64,000 nucleotides of DNA from Xiphias gladius. Its lineage: Eukaryota > Chordata > Actinopteri > Istiophoriformes > Xiphiidae. Shown one piece after another: positions 13,201 to 28,300 of this stretch. The position numbers were made by a program, and so were the translations under genes. Positions within the stretch are counted from its first letter, which is position 1, and every line of letters begins with the position of its first letter. Below the pieces are notes generated by a model that was given only the letters and a program-made list of their open reading frames with translations, had not been told where the DNA came from and did not search any database. Location: contig NC_053401.1 of assembly GCF_016859285.1 (NCBI RefSeq), positions 793,969 to 857,968 of the forward strand. The letters run 5' to 3'.

Positions 13201-16200
13201 GTGACGGCGACGAGGCGGAGGGAAGCGATGCAAACACGTCAGACTTGTCCGATTTCATTAAACAGCTAATGGGGTTTGGTACCAGTTGGAGACTCAAACA
13301 GAGAAACTGCTGGTTCCTTCTCGTGTAGGAACACACAGCTCGCAAACACTAATGAATTCAATCTGGCAGTTTGGTCTGAATTCTTGTAAATGGTTACACA
13401 ACAGCGTTTTCTGTGTTTTTTTTTCCTCTCTGAAAATAATAGATAATCTCCAAACTTCTACATCTTTGACTGACGCAGTTCATGAAATATTTGGATCTTT
13501 TTTCTGTTTCCAATCAAGTGTCTCAGAAGCCAAAGTTTCCTCTACAGAGTTTTCACTCAGGTTCACTTTCTGAATTGAACAGTTTGCAGACTTTTCAGGC
13601 TCGTGTATCAGTGCCCCCCCCCCCTACTGCTTACTCTGCATAGAGCAGCAGAGGTAAAACACCGATAACGCGCAGAGCTCTGAGGAAAGAAAATGGCCGT
13701 GGTACTTCCCAACTTCCCTCTGGAATCTCCCGTTTTAAGACGGGGTTGAATGACATGGCCTTAAAACAATAACAAGACATTTCTGCAGTTACAGCATGTA
13801 TGACAACATAAAGGCCAGGACCTGCTGAGGTTAGATGTGAGCCCAGCTGGTCAGCGCCTGACCGGCAGCAGCACACGTTCCCACCTGATCGGGACCGACT
13901 CCGCCATTTCAGTCTTCTCTGCAGATTTAATGCATCGTCATGATCTATGAGGTTTACGGATTTGAAACCAGCTGGTGTCAGCAGATACTTTGGGGTATTT
14001 GAGGTATTGGAATCTGTATCCAGAGATTTTTTTTTTTTTAAAGTTATTGGTGCATCCATAACCAAAACTTCAATTTGTCTTAAGATGGTATACGCAGAGG
14101 CGTGAAGTTAAAGGCAACTGTACTTGCGTTAGATCCTTGAATATGTTTCACCTCTCATCCGTGAAGAAGGCATAAAGACGCCTCGGAGATTAAAGGAGAT
14201 AAAATAAATGTTTAAAAGAAAGAGCAGATAGGCTTCTACCGTGATCTTACACTTGAAGCCTCCACTCCTAAGGTTCCAGACATTAAAGAAAAGTTTCAGA
14301 CCCTGAAAATGAAAACTAATTAGGACCCTTTAGGACTTCAAGCAGCAAGAGGGAACCGTGGCCACAGATGGTCTGTAAGTAATAGATCGCTGATGCTTTC
14401 CCAATGCGAGCACTTCTTTTTCTTTTTTTTTTCTAAAGTAAACTGATAGAAGATATTTTAGATGTGCACCAGAAGTCGGGTATCCTCACCGTTCCTGCAG
14501 GTCTTCCCGTCCTCCAGCAGCTGGACCCCGGTGGGACAGGCACACTGAAAGTAGGGCTTCCCCGGAGAGAGGAGGCAGAGGTGGGAACATCCCCCGTTCT
14601 TCACAGAGCACGGACTGCTCACTGTTGACGAGAACCAAAAAGACTCAGGTTAACTGAAGGTCCAGGACCAGCTGCCCGCTTCTGCACGTTCCGCTTTCCC
14701 TCAACTCTTTACATCTTTTAATCTTTTAAATCTTATTTGCACTTTTTCAGTAAGAAAATCAGAGAAGGGTCCCGGTGGATGTTTTTTTTTTGAAGGACAC
14801 ATGAAACTCAAACTGCTAATAAGTTTGAAATAAGCCACTGATTAATCCGTAACGCTCCAAATCCCAGAGAAGTTCAGCTTCTAACGCCGTAAAACAGAAA
14901 AGCAGGAAAATACTGGAACCAGGCAAATGTTTAATGTTGCTAAAATGATTCATCAATTATCAGGAAGGCTGGCAATTCATTCTCTGCTGACTGATCGATC
15001 AGTCTGTTGACGAACCATCAATTTGGATATTAGTGCCAATACAACAGCTGAGTTTCAGAACCAATATCAAAATAATGTTTGGTCATTTAAGAAATAAAAA
15101 CATGTTATTCTACAAAGCCTTTCTGAAAATTGGTAAAATTCTGAGTTAAATCAGGAACTGTCATCAAAAAACGAAATTAACAATTATTTCCATTATTGAT
15201 TCATCTACTAACTATTTTCTTGATTAAGCTCAATCATTTAACCTAAGAAATTTACAAAACTGGTCAAAAAAAAAGTTTTCAGAGTACGAGGTGACGTTGA
15301 AATGTCATGTTTTGTCAGACCAACAGTCCAAAAACCAAAGGTAAAAAAAACCAGTTAACAAGCACAGAAAAGTCTGAAAAATCTGAAAATATTTACATTT
15401 TAAAGGCTGGAACAAGTGATTTTTTAAATTTTTTTTAAAACTTTTTTTTTCCTCTGAAAAATAGTTAAACGATTCATCAACTATCTGACTAACTGATTAA
15501 ATTATTAATTGACTAATCATTTCAACTCAAAGTTTATGAATCCAAAATGTACTTGGACCCAATTCTGAGGGTTGATGCAAAATGACACCATCAACATATG
15601 TTGTCCTTTAAAACACTGAATTAAGTTGTGTTGTTTCGGGGAGATTATACCACTGGTCCTGAAACTTTTTCTGTAGTTCCCCAATTTGAAAGCATAAAAA
15701 AAGCAAATTAAGGTCCAAATTAATAAAATATAAGTGAAACAAGCAAAACAGCGTCTGTCATAAGCCGTGTCCATCTACATGTACAGAACGTCATCGTCTG
15801 GCGATAGTTCCTCCACGACTCAGATCCTTCTAACGTCATTTCTCTCCACATTTTACCCCCTGGCCACGTGCGACCCACTGCCATGACTCCGAACAAGGCC
15901 TCAATTAGAAGATTAGAAACTTCAATGTAATGTTAAGTTACACAGCGTGACGACGTGCCAATAACTCGATCGCATCACAGAATATTCAGCTACTTCTAAC
16001 CAGTCGTATACTATAGTCCAGCTCTGGCTCAAGGTCGGCGCTTGGTCAGCACATAGTCGGCGCAAGTGGCATGTGCCAAACTGAAATAGAGTGGAACCCA
16101 CGCTCAACTGGAACAAACTGGTGCCGTGCCTCTCGGGTTTTTGGAAGGAACCCAAAGGAAAAAGGAGGTTTGTAACTGTCAGACAGCGTTTTGCGGTCTA

Positions 16201-19200
16201 AACATCATTTCGGACGTACCACCCTGAAAACGACAGGGTAAAAGAGTGGTAAACAAAAAGCTCCGGATGTCGGCACAGAACCATCACATCGCACCAACTA
16301 ATCGTCCTTCTTTTAAAACCCCCGTTGGTCTAATAATCCTAAATCTTCAGGAGTCTGCCGGAGATCAAACAGAAGCAGCAGCAGCTTGAACTCACAGATG
16401 GGTTGTCTCTTGGGGCTGAAGACGTGGATGTCCATGGGCGAGAAGATGTCCGAGTGGACGATTCGTTGTTCGTCTCCGGTCTGTTTTCTACAGGAGTGGA
16501 TGGAGTGGGTGTGCCAGTCGGTCCAGAACAGAGTGTCCTCGTACAGGGTGAGGGCGAAGGGGTGAGGCAGCTCTCCCTTTACCACCACCTCCCTGAAACC
16601 AGACGACAACACAACACACGTCAGCCAGAGTCAGGTTTGCTCTCTATGTTTTTTACCTCGTTCGTTCACGTCCCAGGCGGGTTTTCCTTCTAACGGGGCA
16701 GTAAACGCATTGTCAGTGTCCTCAAACCTCAGTTTCTACCTGCCATCTACAGACGTTAAGCTGGAGACCCACTAGACGATGCTGGCCAGTGCAGAGTGAA
16801 CGCCAGATGTCGCAAAGTCAAACGGTTTGGTTTTTCCAGCGATAATGGCAAGAGTCTCAGCCCGATAGCCGATAGATAGCAAATAAAGGCTGGGTATGAA
16901 AAACATTTCGGGGTGGTGTAATTACCAGTAACATAATCTGGTCTAACATGATGAATTAAAGTACCACTAATTCCATCAGTGCAACCGCAGACATGTCATT
17001 CTCACCACACTGTGTAAAACGCCCTCTCTTTTCTACCACAAATACTGTTTTTTAATCAATCATTATTTTTAATTACTTCTACTTTTTCATTTTTTCAATC
17101 ACTGTTATGCTACTGTAGATAAAACTCAACACTTCCTGCAGATTTTCCACAATAAAAGCCTACCAGGGAGGGAGGTGTTATGCCTCTTAACCTGCACTGA
17201 TTCAATGGGAAACATCTGCAGGAAGTGTTGAGTTTAACTGATGGTGGCATAGCAGCGATCAAAAAAACGACAAAGTGAAAGTGACTCAAATGAATCTGTT
17301 ACACAAAACAAGATAAAATGTAATTAGAGATTTTACTGTTGAATTGTATTTTCTGCGAGTTTTAATTATCTACATGAAGATGAAAATGCTGAAGTGGTGG
17401 AGAAAACCCCGTTGTGTTTCTGTGTTTGTGTGTATGTCGTTTGGTGGATGACGTTATATATCATAATGTTTGTTTTGCTTCAGCTATGAGACAGAGTATC
17501 CACTTCCACGCCGCATAGTTGTTAGTGTCCTTGAATTTGGGGGGGGGGGCCTTCTGAAGGAACACTGAAGGGAGGGGTGTCTTTATTTTGCTGTTGAGTT
17601 CAAGTATCAACAGCCTTTCCCCAGAATCGCTCACTCCGTCTATAAAACAACACAAAGATAAAATTCCTCCCCTGAACAAAAAGGTGTCGTGTCTGTACCT
17701 GGAGGATCCGTCCAGGTTGGAGCGGTGGATGAAGTTGTGTTTGGCGTCGGCCCAGTACAGTTTCTGCTGGCTGTAGTCCAGAGTCAGCCCGTTGGGCCAG
17801 TAGATCTCTTTATCAATGATCATGGATCGATTCGTCCCGTCCATCCCCGCCCGCTCGATCTTTGGGATCTCACCCCAGTCCGTCCAGTAAATGTACCTGG
17901 GAGAACACAGCAGAACAGACATAATCAGAACGCGCGGCTGAGGAGATACGGGGAAACAAAAATCCTCAGTTCGTGTGTCACTGTCAGATGATGGTCACCC
18001 GAGGCGCCAGAGGAACCCAAAAACCAGTCTAATAAAACCATTTGTTCGTCAGTTCAGAGAAATTTAATGCACAATGTTTTTACCTGCTGCATCGTTTTAA
18101 GTAGTTTTTCAAACATTGACTCCCTGGTGTTTCTCCGATGTGGAAGAGTTCCAGTTATAATAAACAATATCGAATATTAAACGTACGACAAAACAATCCG
18201 CTCACTGTAAAAAATAACTGGCAGATCAATCATAAATGAAAAGAAAAAACATATATAATTGATAAAGCAGGTTGCCTTAGGAAAAAGAAGCAACTGACAA
18301 AAACCATTATGTTGAGCTTATGGTTTCAGTCCCGTTGGTTTGCTTGTTAGCAGGATATTCCAGTCAACGTGGTGGTAAGATGAACCCTATGCCGGTTAGT
18401 ACCAGAGTCAGGAATTTCATGATTTGACTTCCTGACACTGTAAAATAGCCCTTTTCTGAACAGTTTTGCCAAGAAAAAAAAAAAAAAAAAAAGGTACTTG
18501 ATCCATCCTGTGGTTGTCACTCACTAAACATTTCTTAGCACCTCATTAAAATAATCTGTGCAGCATCCTGGAACACATGTGCTCAGCGGCGTCTGATCGC
18601 CGATCTTTAAACCATAGAACAACACTAGCAACAGGCGTCCGGTCAGTCATAGTGGAGCTGCTTCCACGTGACTGACATCAATGCACTCGGCACCGCAAAC
18701 CATACCTGTGGCTACGGGAGCCTCCGCCAATGAACCAGCAAGTAAAGACGCCAAGCCGTTAAACACGTCACCTGAGAGTGGTAACCACAGACATCTATCA
18801 CAAAATATAAATTCCTGTTTTGATTTTTTTTTTTTTTATTGTTTCAGCCTGCTGTTTCATCAGGAAATAACTGCTAAAAACACAGCCTTGATTTTGGTGC
18901 CAGAGATGTACAAAAATCCAGATTATTGTACATCTGAAATTTACCTGTACGAAATCAGTATCCAGCAGGAGATGACATGAAAAGACAACAAGTATGTTCA
19001 TGTTAATGTTGACGTTTAGGGCCAGTTCCAGAGCCGGTTTCCTACATGTGGACGGAGTAAACACGGCGAGTGGCTCCGCGGCCTGCATCCGCTCTCCTGT
19101 TGGTTGCCTAGCAACAGCAGCATCAGCAAATGCTCATCCTCCGCTTGAGACTCGACTGCCTCCGTCTGCCCGAGTCCACGAACATCACCCTGCACTGGGT

Positions 19201-22200
19201 CTGTCCTCTGCGGGGACCGGACTGGAAAATATCACGACTCCAGACTCAGTGTTATCTTTGTTTGTCTGAGCGGTAATTTAATTTAAAACTGAGCCCTGTG
19301 TGTTTGGTTTTGTTGGTGTTGTGAGCTGTTTTTAGGGGAATTCTGTTAATGCCGGTTTAGACTCCAGAAGACTGGAGAAGCAGTGTTCGTCAGAGGTCGG
19401 TAATATGGCCTCAAATCGTGGCATGGTATCGTGTCTTTGTGAGTGTGATGGATTTTGAGGAGCTCGTGACTCTGTGCTCTCCTTTAAAATGACTCTCTCT
19501 ATGGATGGAAGTGGACCTCAAATACTGAACTTTACACTAACTTCAACTCGATGCAGACTGTACTGGGTAAAAGGTGTCCAGCGGGTGATTATCACACACA
19601 TGTTCAGCCCCCACCTGAAGACGACCCACTGTCTTTAAAAAAAAACTTGCAGAAACTGAGACAGCTTTCCTTTTCCCCCCCAGACGCTGCAGCGTGCCGC
19701 TCCGACGGACCATCCGTTAATCACTGTCACCTGAGCTGAATGTGGGTCATTTGAAGGCCGGGGAGAGAGAGAGGGGGACCACACGCGGCCGAGGGATTCA
19801 AACCCGGCACACTGCGGTAAGGACTGAGCTGTCACACGTGGTGCGCGCTCTACCATGTGAGCCACCGGCGCTCCCCCTCATGATCGGCTTTGTTACACGA
19901 TGCGCGCGTGTGTGCAGCGTTGGTTGCGCGACATAGTTCCTCTGCTGTTGATATCAAACCTCTTGTGTTGCAGTAGAGCGAATGTCACAATGTGAGACAT
20001 TAAAATGTACACTAGTGTTGTCATGAATGTGGTAAGGCACAGCCCTGGTGTCCTGGTCCTCTACTCTTCGACGGGTTACGACGGGGAGTTGTATTCCGTG
20101 GCGTATGCTCGGCATTTATTGTACTGTCCTTGTCGAATGGACCAGAAACAACCTCCGACATCCCAGCGAAGCCACAAAAAAACAGTTGAAAACATTTAGT
20201 GAGCGCAGCCCGGTCCAACTGGAGAAGCGTTGGTTCAAGTCTGATAAACGTGCATCCAAGCTCACACTGGTCCGTGTTCTCAAAATTAAAAAGCGCTGAA
20301 GCAGAACTACATCAAATCTATAAGAAGACATCGGGGACATGTTTCCTTGGGACTCTACTGCAAACTGTTTTCTCTGCTCATCGGGACGATAATCAGCCGT
20401 GGGGGTGTTTGTAGGAGGGCGGGGGTGACCGCTGTGCAGCTAATTCTCCTCTTTGTTTGCCTTAATTACCATCACAGCTGGACAGCCCCTCTGTCCTGCC
20501 CCCATCCACACCACCATCGCTAATCTCCATCCTCCTCCCCTCCCCTCCCCCTACAGGGGGCCAGACGGCAGCGTAAACTCCAACCTCCACCACAGAGAAG
20601 AGACCGGAGAGGAGTTCGAGAGGAGCTTCAAGGGCAAACAGAGCCGAGACCACAGCGAGGTGAAGACCGCAAGGCCGACCTGACAAACAGACTCCTCGCC
20701 GCAGCAAAAACAAATTCAACAAATCCCGTAAAGGCTGACGTAGTAATCACAGCTGGATTTCCAACCTCACTGTTTGAGTATTGACCCAAAACTCTGCCCA
20801 AAGTGGCCTTGAGAGCTCGATCTTCGATTCTTCATCCTTAGCATTATTTGCTTATTGTTCGATCAGATATTTCTTGGTTCATAGCAACGGTTGCCCAACC
20901 TTTGGGTTTAGTGATCCATTAAAATAAACCAGAATCTTCTTGCACACCCCTCATATCAGGCCACGTATGTGATTTTACCTTCTAAATTTGAATGAAGAGA
21001 GATTAGAGAAAGGTCTGAAAACAGAAAATGAACGCGTTAATGTAGACGAATAATGTTTGGATTTCTTTCCTAGCCTCTTAACCATCTCACAACCCCTCAG
21101 ATTTAACTGGTGAAAAAAATGGTAAAATAAAAAGGTGTCACAAGTCCAAAGAGACGTCTGTAAATGTCTTGTTCTGTCTCACATACACTTCCAAAACTCA
21201 AAGATATTAAGTTTAATATGAGAATGACTGACAACTGTTTTTGACAAATACATTATCAAAATTGTTGCTAATTAATTTCCAATTAAATAATGGTTTCAAC
21301 ACTTCCTGGAAGCTTCAGAACGGTGAAGGATCCTAAATAATTAATGGCCGTCAGTAAGAATTAAAATAGTGATATGCTGCGATACAGTAAACGTGCTGAA
21401 AACTCAACTGAGCAACTGTTTATCGATCAGGCAACCAGATGATAATGTTGATTTTTGGTCAATTGAGTGAAGGAGATATCTGACGAATGAAAGCACATCA
21501 TCACATGGATGAATAAATCTTGAGAGGCCAGCGTTACATGAAGCAAGTGTAACCTAGTACATCATCAAAACGATGATGTTTGCCCCCCCCCCGACAGTTC
21601 GGTGGACATTGCAAACCCCATTGAATAAAGACACGTGACACAGGCTCCTGGCTGAGTCTGAACTGGAATCGTTGCTGATACACAGTCCACGCCACAAACC
21701 CGTCTCAAACAGAAGGGGCGCTGTGGATGACGTGGTCTTTATCAGGGGCCGGGGGACTAAGAAACGCTTGCGGAACGCTTGGAAAAAACCTTCACGACAG
21801 CGGACTGTCCTTCCGTCCGACAAACACCCCCGTCGCAGCAGTGACGGCTGAAAGACGTTTCTGAGATTGCAGCAGCTTGTAGGAGACGGACAGAGGGTTA
21901 CAGTGAGAGTTTCTGGACACAACGTCGCTAAAACCGTCCGTCAATCTAAGACAGTCTTTGTCAGCGACTCGCAGCTCATGTGAAAAGCTGTTGTGACCAG
22001 AACCAAAGACGCCACAGAGGCTGGCAGAAACTCAGAGGCAGGAAGGAGTGAACACGGGGGGCACAAAAGCCTGATCCGGAGAGGAGGGGGGCTGTGCAAA
22101 ATGAGCCCTTTAATGAGTCCAATTACACGCCTTTAAAATCTTCCTGATGTAATGACCGGGCCTCTCCATCTGACAGAGCTGCTGTCCGCTCGCTAGTTGT

Positions 22201-25200
22201 GTAACAGGGCGTCTTTGTCCTGTTACGGCATCGACAGATACACACAACTACGAGATAACAGCTAAAACCTAAACATTTAAAGAGATACAACTGGACACAC
22301 GGCTGCGACTTCACGTCGTTTTCATCGTCCACTAATCTGTCGACTAGTTTGGATTTATTCATTAATCTGAAACAATTAGTCACTTATCCATTAGTTGATG
22401 AACAGAAAATTAAATCAGCAAAAATGTTGACTATTCGTTGAGACCGTTTTCTGATTTTACCCAAATCTCACCTCCAGGTCCATTTAGTAGCTGTTCTGGA
22501 GCTTTCGATGTGATTCGTATGAAACTGACCATCACTGGACAAACGAGGCGGAAAGAATGTGTCAACTGGGACTCTGGGAAGCCGCCTGACATTTTATAGA
22601 CTAAACAACAAAATCAAAAGTAAAAGTAAAGTCGTTAGCTGCAACCCTAGTTCGGTATAAAACTTAGAAAACAACAGCCCAAAATCTGGTTTCGATCCGA
22701 TGCCAAGTAATACCAGGACCCGAATCGCAACATCTACAGTATCCTGATATTCCTTTACCATTTTAAGGGGCTCATGCACCGGTTGTAATTAAAGTCATCT
22801 ATTCAACTTTATTCAAATCCCATTTTGATGACTATATTGTTAACCTGTAACGGGTTCTATAAGACGGGTTTTCTTTCTTCTGGAAAAAGACTAAAAAGTT
22901 ACACAGGGTTTTTTTACCTTAATGATTTGAACACAGGAACACGCAAGTCTTCTGGATAACACAGCTAAACTACTGGCTTATCTTCCGACTGTCAGTTTGA
23001 ATTATTTACACTTTGATTTTTCTGTCGGTTTGGTGGCTGGCTCTAAAGACTACAATACCCAGGAGCCTCCACTGCCGCCGCTATTGAGGATAACCCTCGT
23101 GGGAACAAAACGCCGCAGACTGCACCGCACAGTTAAATAATTCATCAAGATGCTGAATTTGAGGCTGCTGCTGAAATGCACCCTGGGAGACGTAGTTCAG
23201 GCCTACCGTTAAGTCTCCTACACCACGGGCTTCTCGTACCTTTTCTGACACAGCGGTTCATCATCTGTTCTGATGACTCAACCAGGAGAGTTTTCGTGTT
23301 CAAGTCGCCGAACAATGAACCTGACTTTGACTTTTCAAACCCTGGACCCCGGGTGTAATGGGACAAATATAAAAGCTGCTATGAAGCGGCTAAAGGTTGG
23401 CTCACATCAGCTTATAGTGGGTGAGTATCAGTAGCTCATGTATGCAAGAGGTAAAAAGTACTCGCATCCTCTAACTTCATGTTTAGAGATGAAAAAATGA
23501 CCCACTAACAGAGCCGCCGGGCCTCTCCACGTAATCCCATTCAGTCCAAGACAAAGGCTTTAACTGATAGCCTGCCCAGGAGCAAAAAACAGCAACAGCC
23601 TTTAAACACGGCAGCTGGTTGGGTTTCACTGCAAACAAAGCAAACTCCAACGACCAAATGAGCTGTTAGCGGCACATGATGACCGAAGGGTTTCAATTTG
23701 CACATCAGAAACTCAGGAAAGAACAGAAACCAGCAAAACACACCCGAAATAAAACCCGGGTCTTAAAATATGAATCCAAATGTAAGTGTTTTTGTAAGTT
23801 TTTAACGGAAGAGATGGATACGATGCGGGAACGATTTCAGTGTTCTCAAAACATTTAGGTCTGAACAATGTGGGCCCCCCCCCCCCAAAAAGTCTGAACA
23901 ATGTGGCCCTGGCCAGGCAGAAAAAGGGAGTAGAAAACTCCAGAGAAATGCCTTGCACACAACACGTCCACTCACTACAAGAGCCGCATTGTATTTGGTA
24001 CCTGATGCATTAATCATCCCAGTTGAACTGAGTCCAGCTCTGCGTTCCACCGTGGATTTGGAGAACCAGTTTTCCTGTGCTGCGCTACGACAGATTGAAC
24101 TGGACTACAGACTGAAAATATGTGGAGAAGCGAATGCTGGAAATAACTGACGTAAAACATGAGCGCTCTGGAACAGCTCGCGAACGACCAGGTTGAAATT
24201 TTCATTTCAAGGTTTGGGTTTCTGTGTTTTGTCATCATGGCAGTTCACTGCGTTACAACAGTTCAACACACACTTCTGTATTTTACTGTTGCTCCTCCAG
24301 TTTTCCAGTATTACAGAGTCAGACTCCAGACCAGAGTCAGTGAAGACCAACAAAAGCAGCAGCAGCAGGAGCAGCAGCAGCTAAACCAGACCACAAAGGA
24401 AAAGAAACCTGCTACAGAGCCGAGCTTTAAGAAAAGAAACGAGCCTCTCAGGAGTAAACTGCGTCCCTCCTGTGAGCACAGCACAAAGTTTCAGACGTTA
24501 CATTTGGAAACAAACTCTCCGTTTCAGCGCTCGGTTCAGAGTAAAAAAGCCGGAAAACGGAGCTCTTCCAAAATGTCGAGGTATAAACAAGACATCATCA
24601 GTCACTCGTCTCCAACTTTCTCCATTGTCACGCATTTTAAACGCTGCAAAGCTTTTGTCACGAACCCGATTCATGCCGATGTTGATGATCAAATACCAAT
24701 GTCGTCGAGCGGCTGTCTCACTCCTCATCATTTGTCCTTTAACTGAAAAGAGGCTGAAGAGGTTTAAGCTTTTTTTTCCCCCTCTACTAAAACTACCTGT
24801 AAACACTAATGTGGACACCAAGCGTTTTCATACGAATACAACGATGGCTTCCTGTAGACCAGTGGGTCTGAAACCTTTTCTGGCATCCCCCTCCTTCAGA
24901 AGCCGAAAAAAGGACTTTCGGAATAACTATTAACACTTTAGCCTTCAGACATGGTCGGACCCGTTCTTCTCTAGCGTGACCGGGACCTTACTCTAGCACG
25001 TATGGAGGGAATGCTCGGCCGTCCACACACTTTCGGCCGGCTGGACGGCAACGGACAGACACGGACTCCTCTCAGCGCCCTGTGCTCTCTGCAGACTCAC
25101 CCAGAGGGAAACGCGAATCGGTGTAGCTGGTGTTTTGCTGCTGCTGCTGCTGCACCTTCGTCGGTGACTGCTGGAAAAACAGCTGCCGAGGCAACAATGG

Positions 25201-25336
25201 GCCTTTGTGAAAAGCACGCAACCACACAAAACAACAGAGAACAGGAACGTATGCAACCCATTTTATGCATCAATGAAGGAGCCTCAGTTTGTGTAGCAGC
25301 CGTGCTAATGACACGGAGGACACGCACGCACGCGCG

Positions 25337-25372
<36 letters not shown>

Positions 25373-28300
25373 GAGCAGAGGATGTGACTGATTAAATCAG
25401 AAGCTGGTGTAGTTCTTGTACAAGAGTGTGATCACGGCTTTGTTCAGCACTTCAGCTCATCCTGCCAACTGTGTTAGGGACTCGTGAATCGGACTGACTG
25501 GTTGCCGATATCCGACCCCCCCCACATGCACTCGCGCCTCCATCTACGAGCACGTCAGCATCCGGCCGCAGCCTCTTCCGTCCGTTTCAGACCTCCGTCC
25601 GCACCGAAACTTTCCAAGTCTGAAAACTCCGGTTCAGTGTGCAGCCCAGCGGGGGTCAGAGGTTATGTGACAGTAGCCTTAAGAGGACGACCTTTAGTCG
25701 TCTCCACCTTTAACTGTGAGCTGTTTCTGTGATTAAATCGCCGTTGCATCCTGGTTCAGTGTCTGTGAGTGAGAACAGGTACACGGTGATGCTGATGACA
25801 GAGAGCGGGAGGAGACTGAAACTGTGTCTGTAGCCGTTCAGTCACAGTCGACCGTGGAAGCAAAGTCCAGGAGAAAACTTCTTCTGCAATGACGCATTTT
25901 AAACATCGATGTGACCGATGATACAGCAGGGTTGTTTTCATTTACCTGATTAAAACTGATTTTGTCAGACGACGTCCCGACCATGAAATACAGATGTTGT
26001 CTCACCCCGAACCAGATGTTGCTGTGATGCAGTTTTAACTAGTTTAACTGAAAAGAGGCTGAAGAAGACGACCAACTGTTGGTCTGTTTCATGTTCACAA
26101 CCTAAGGACGAGTGAACGTGAAGTCAAGTGGGCTGCTGGGTAACTCGGTCACTGGACGGCGGGGTCGGGGTTCGACAGCATTTCCTCTAATCTGAATTCT
26201 CAGTTACCATCAGGACAGAAACACCAACAGGTCAGTTTCACTGCTGGAGATTTAAAATGGTCCAAAACTCACGATACAATATTTAAAAAATGCATATAAA
26301 AGAAAGAACTCAAAGTTTTATGTCATCAACAATTAATGGCCAATATCCAGCACGTGCAGCAAGGACGAAGTCAAGGTCAAAACCCAGGGTTTCGGTCTCC
26401 AACTGATCAGGACGTACATCTCAGCGTGGAGGCAAGTTCTTCGTAGAGAGTTCTAAGAACCTGCCTTTTGTGTTTACGTATCAAACGAAGACAAGTCCAA
26501 AACAAATCGGAGAAAAACAAGCGTGCAATTCAGAATAAACTATCCAGAGTGATATCAGCCCCCCGTATCAGCGACCGGCTCGGTGTGACTTTTATCTCGG
26601 ATACTGTGGTGGATCAAACACCGAGGAGGGAAGAGTTTCCATGAATAGAAACCCAGGAGAGAAGAGAAAGAAAGACACGGAGAGAGAGAGAGAGAGAGCG
26701 AAAGCCCCAAATTTAAATAAAACTAATGAATACATTACAGGCTTCTTTTATCTGAGTCCTAATGGATTTACATCCTAATCCAACGCCTCTCTGGAGCCCG
26801 TGGCTGGAAACATGTTGATGAAGGACAGGGAGAGGAGTGTGTGTGTGTGTGTTATGTACTCGGAGTACAGTGTGACAGTGACGTTGGCTGTGACCTTCAG
26901 TGGCAGATGAGGTAGAGCAGGTGGAACAGAGTCGCCCGTCTGTTCTACGGTGGCGGGTGGAGAAAAACGGGCCCCGCAGCAGGTTGGTTTACAGTGCGGC
27001 GACGGCCTGGTGAAGGCCAGCATGCGTCAAGGCCTCTTTCTGATGGCGAAAAGCGGGATACTGACGCGAGCGACCGCCACGAGTCAAGTTGTGCTGCCAA
27101 GGTGCTGCTGGTTTTCCACAGGACAGTTGGGGGGGGGTCACGGTGCATGTTTTCAGCCCAAGCTGTTTGGGTTGGTGGGCGACTGTCTAAGGTTCGGTTC
27201 CACCTACCAACTATAAACCAAGTGGGTTTCCATCCAAATGTAGCACAAACTTTAACCAAACTTTGAGAAAACCAGCGAGAGATAATGCGAATGAATGCGC
27301 GTTTCCCTCCGAATGTAAGTTCATTGAGATAAAGAGCGTGGAGCCGTTAAGCCACCACAGAAGAAGGAGGACACGGCGAGACGAGGTCGTTAAAAGAAGC
27401 TGCAGTCGAAGCTCAGACGACGGAGAACCACGTGGAGAACGCGATGGAACCTGACGTTTCTGTTGGTTCCAGCCTCCTCACGGCTCCACACTGACCTGAT
27501 GGTTTTGACTTTTGTTCTAACAGTTGTTATACATTAGGGGATATTCAGTGATTCTTAGTGAAACGGCTAAGTGCTTTGTTATCGGGCCAATAAATTCCCA
27601 GTTCCGCGGGCGCTGCGTTATTTGTATGTGGCTGCCTGATGGGTTTATCTGAGAATCCTCCCCCTGAGCCCCTCCTGCAGATTCCCTCTCTATCTCCAGC
27701 TGATACAAGACATTCCTCGGCTGCCGAGAGCCAGCTCCACGTCTCCCCTCGTCCTCACAACAGAGAAAAAACCTCCACACTGACGTTGCTGTTTAGTTTC
27801 CAGGAGGATCCGGTGGACGGCAGCCCGCTGGAGGAGCAGCCCCGCCGCCCTGCAACCCAATCTGGTCCCGGACAAGCTACAAACAAAGCAGCACAAACAC
27901 ACCCTCCTCCTCTTGTTCAGGAGTCAAAGCCTGGAGGTACATTCAGCTGCAACACAGCGTCAAAAGTTCTCTTCTCTACTCGCACCACATTTGACCAGTA
28001 GAGAAGTTTTTAGCCACAGAAAGACACAGAGTTGGTTTCCACACGGATAATGTGGATGTTTTAAAAACACAAACTGAGCTCCTGCGTGTCTCAGATTCAC
28101 AACAAAAAAAACTTTCCAGGAAGTAGGTGTCGTCTCTTACTTCACCCCTGCCTCTGCTCTAAAGCAGCAGCTAATGATCATTGTCATTATTGAGAAATCT
28201 AATGAACATTTTCTTCATCTATCGATTTGCTCCTTCAGTTCACACAATGTCAGAAAATAGTGCCAAGCGCCCGTCAGAATTTCCCAATATCCAAGGTGAT

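Noticed and set aside
19790..19870. Possible functional tRNA gene
   Set aside because: A and B boxes are recognisable, but the acceptor and anticodon stems do not pair, and a CT-rich tail follows; called a SINE instead.
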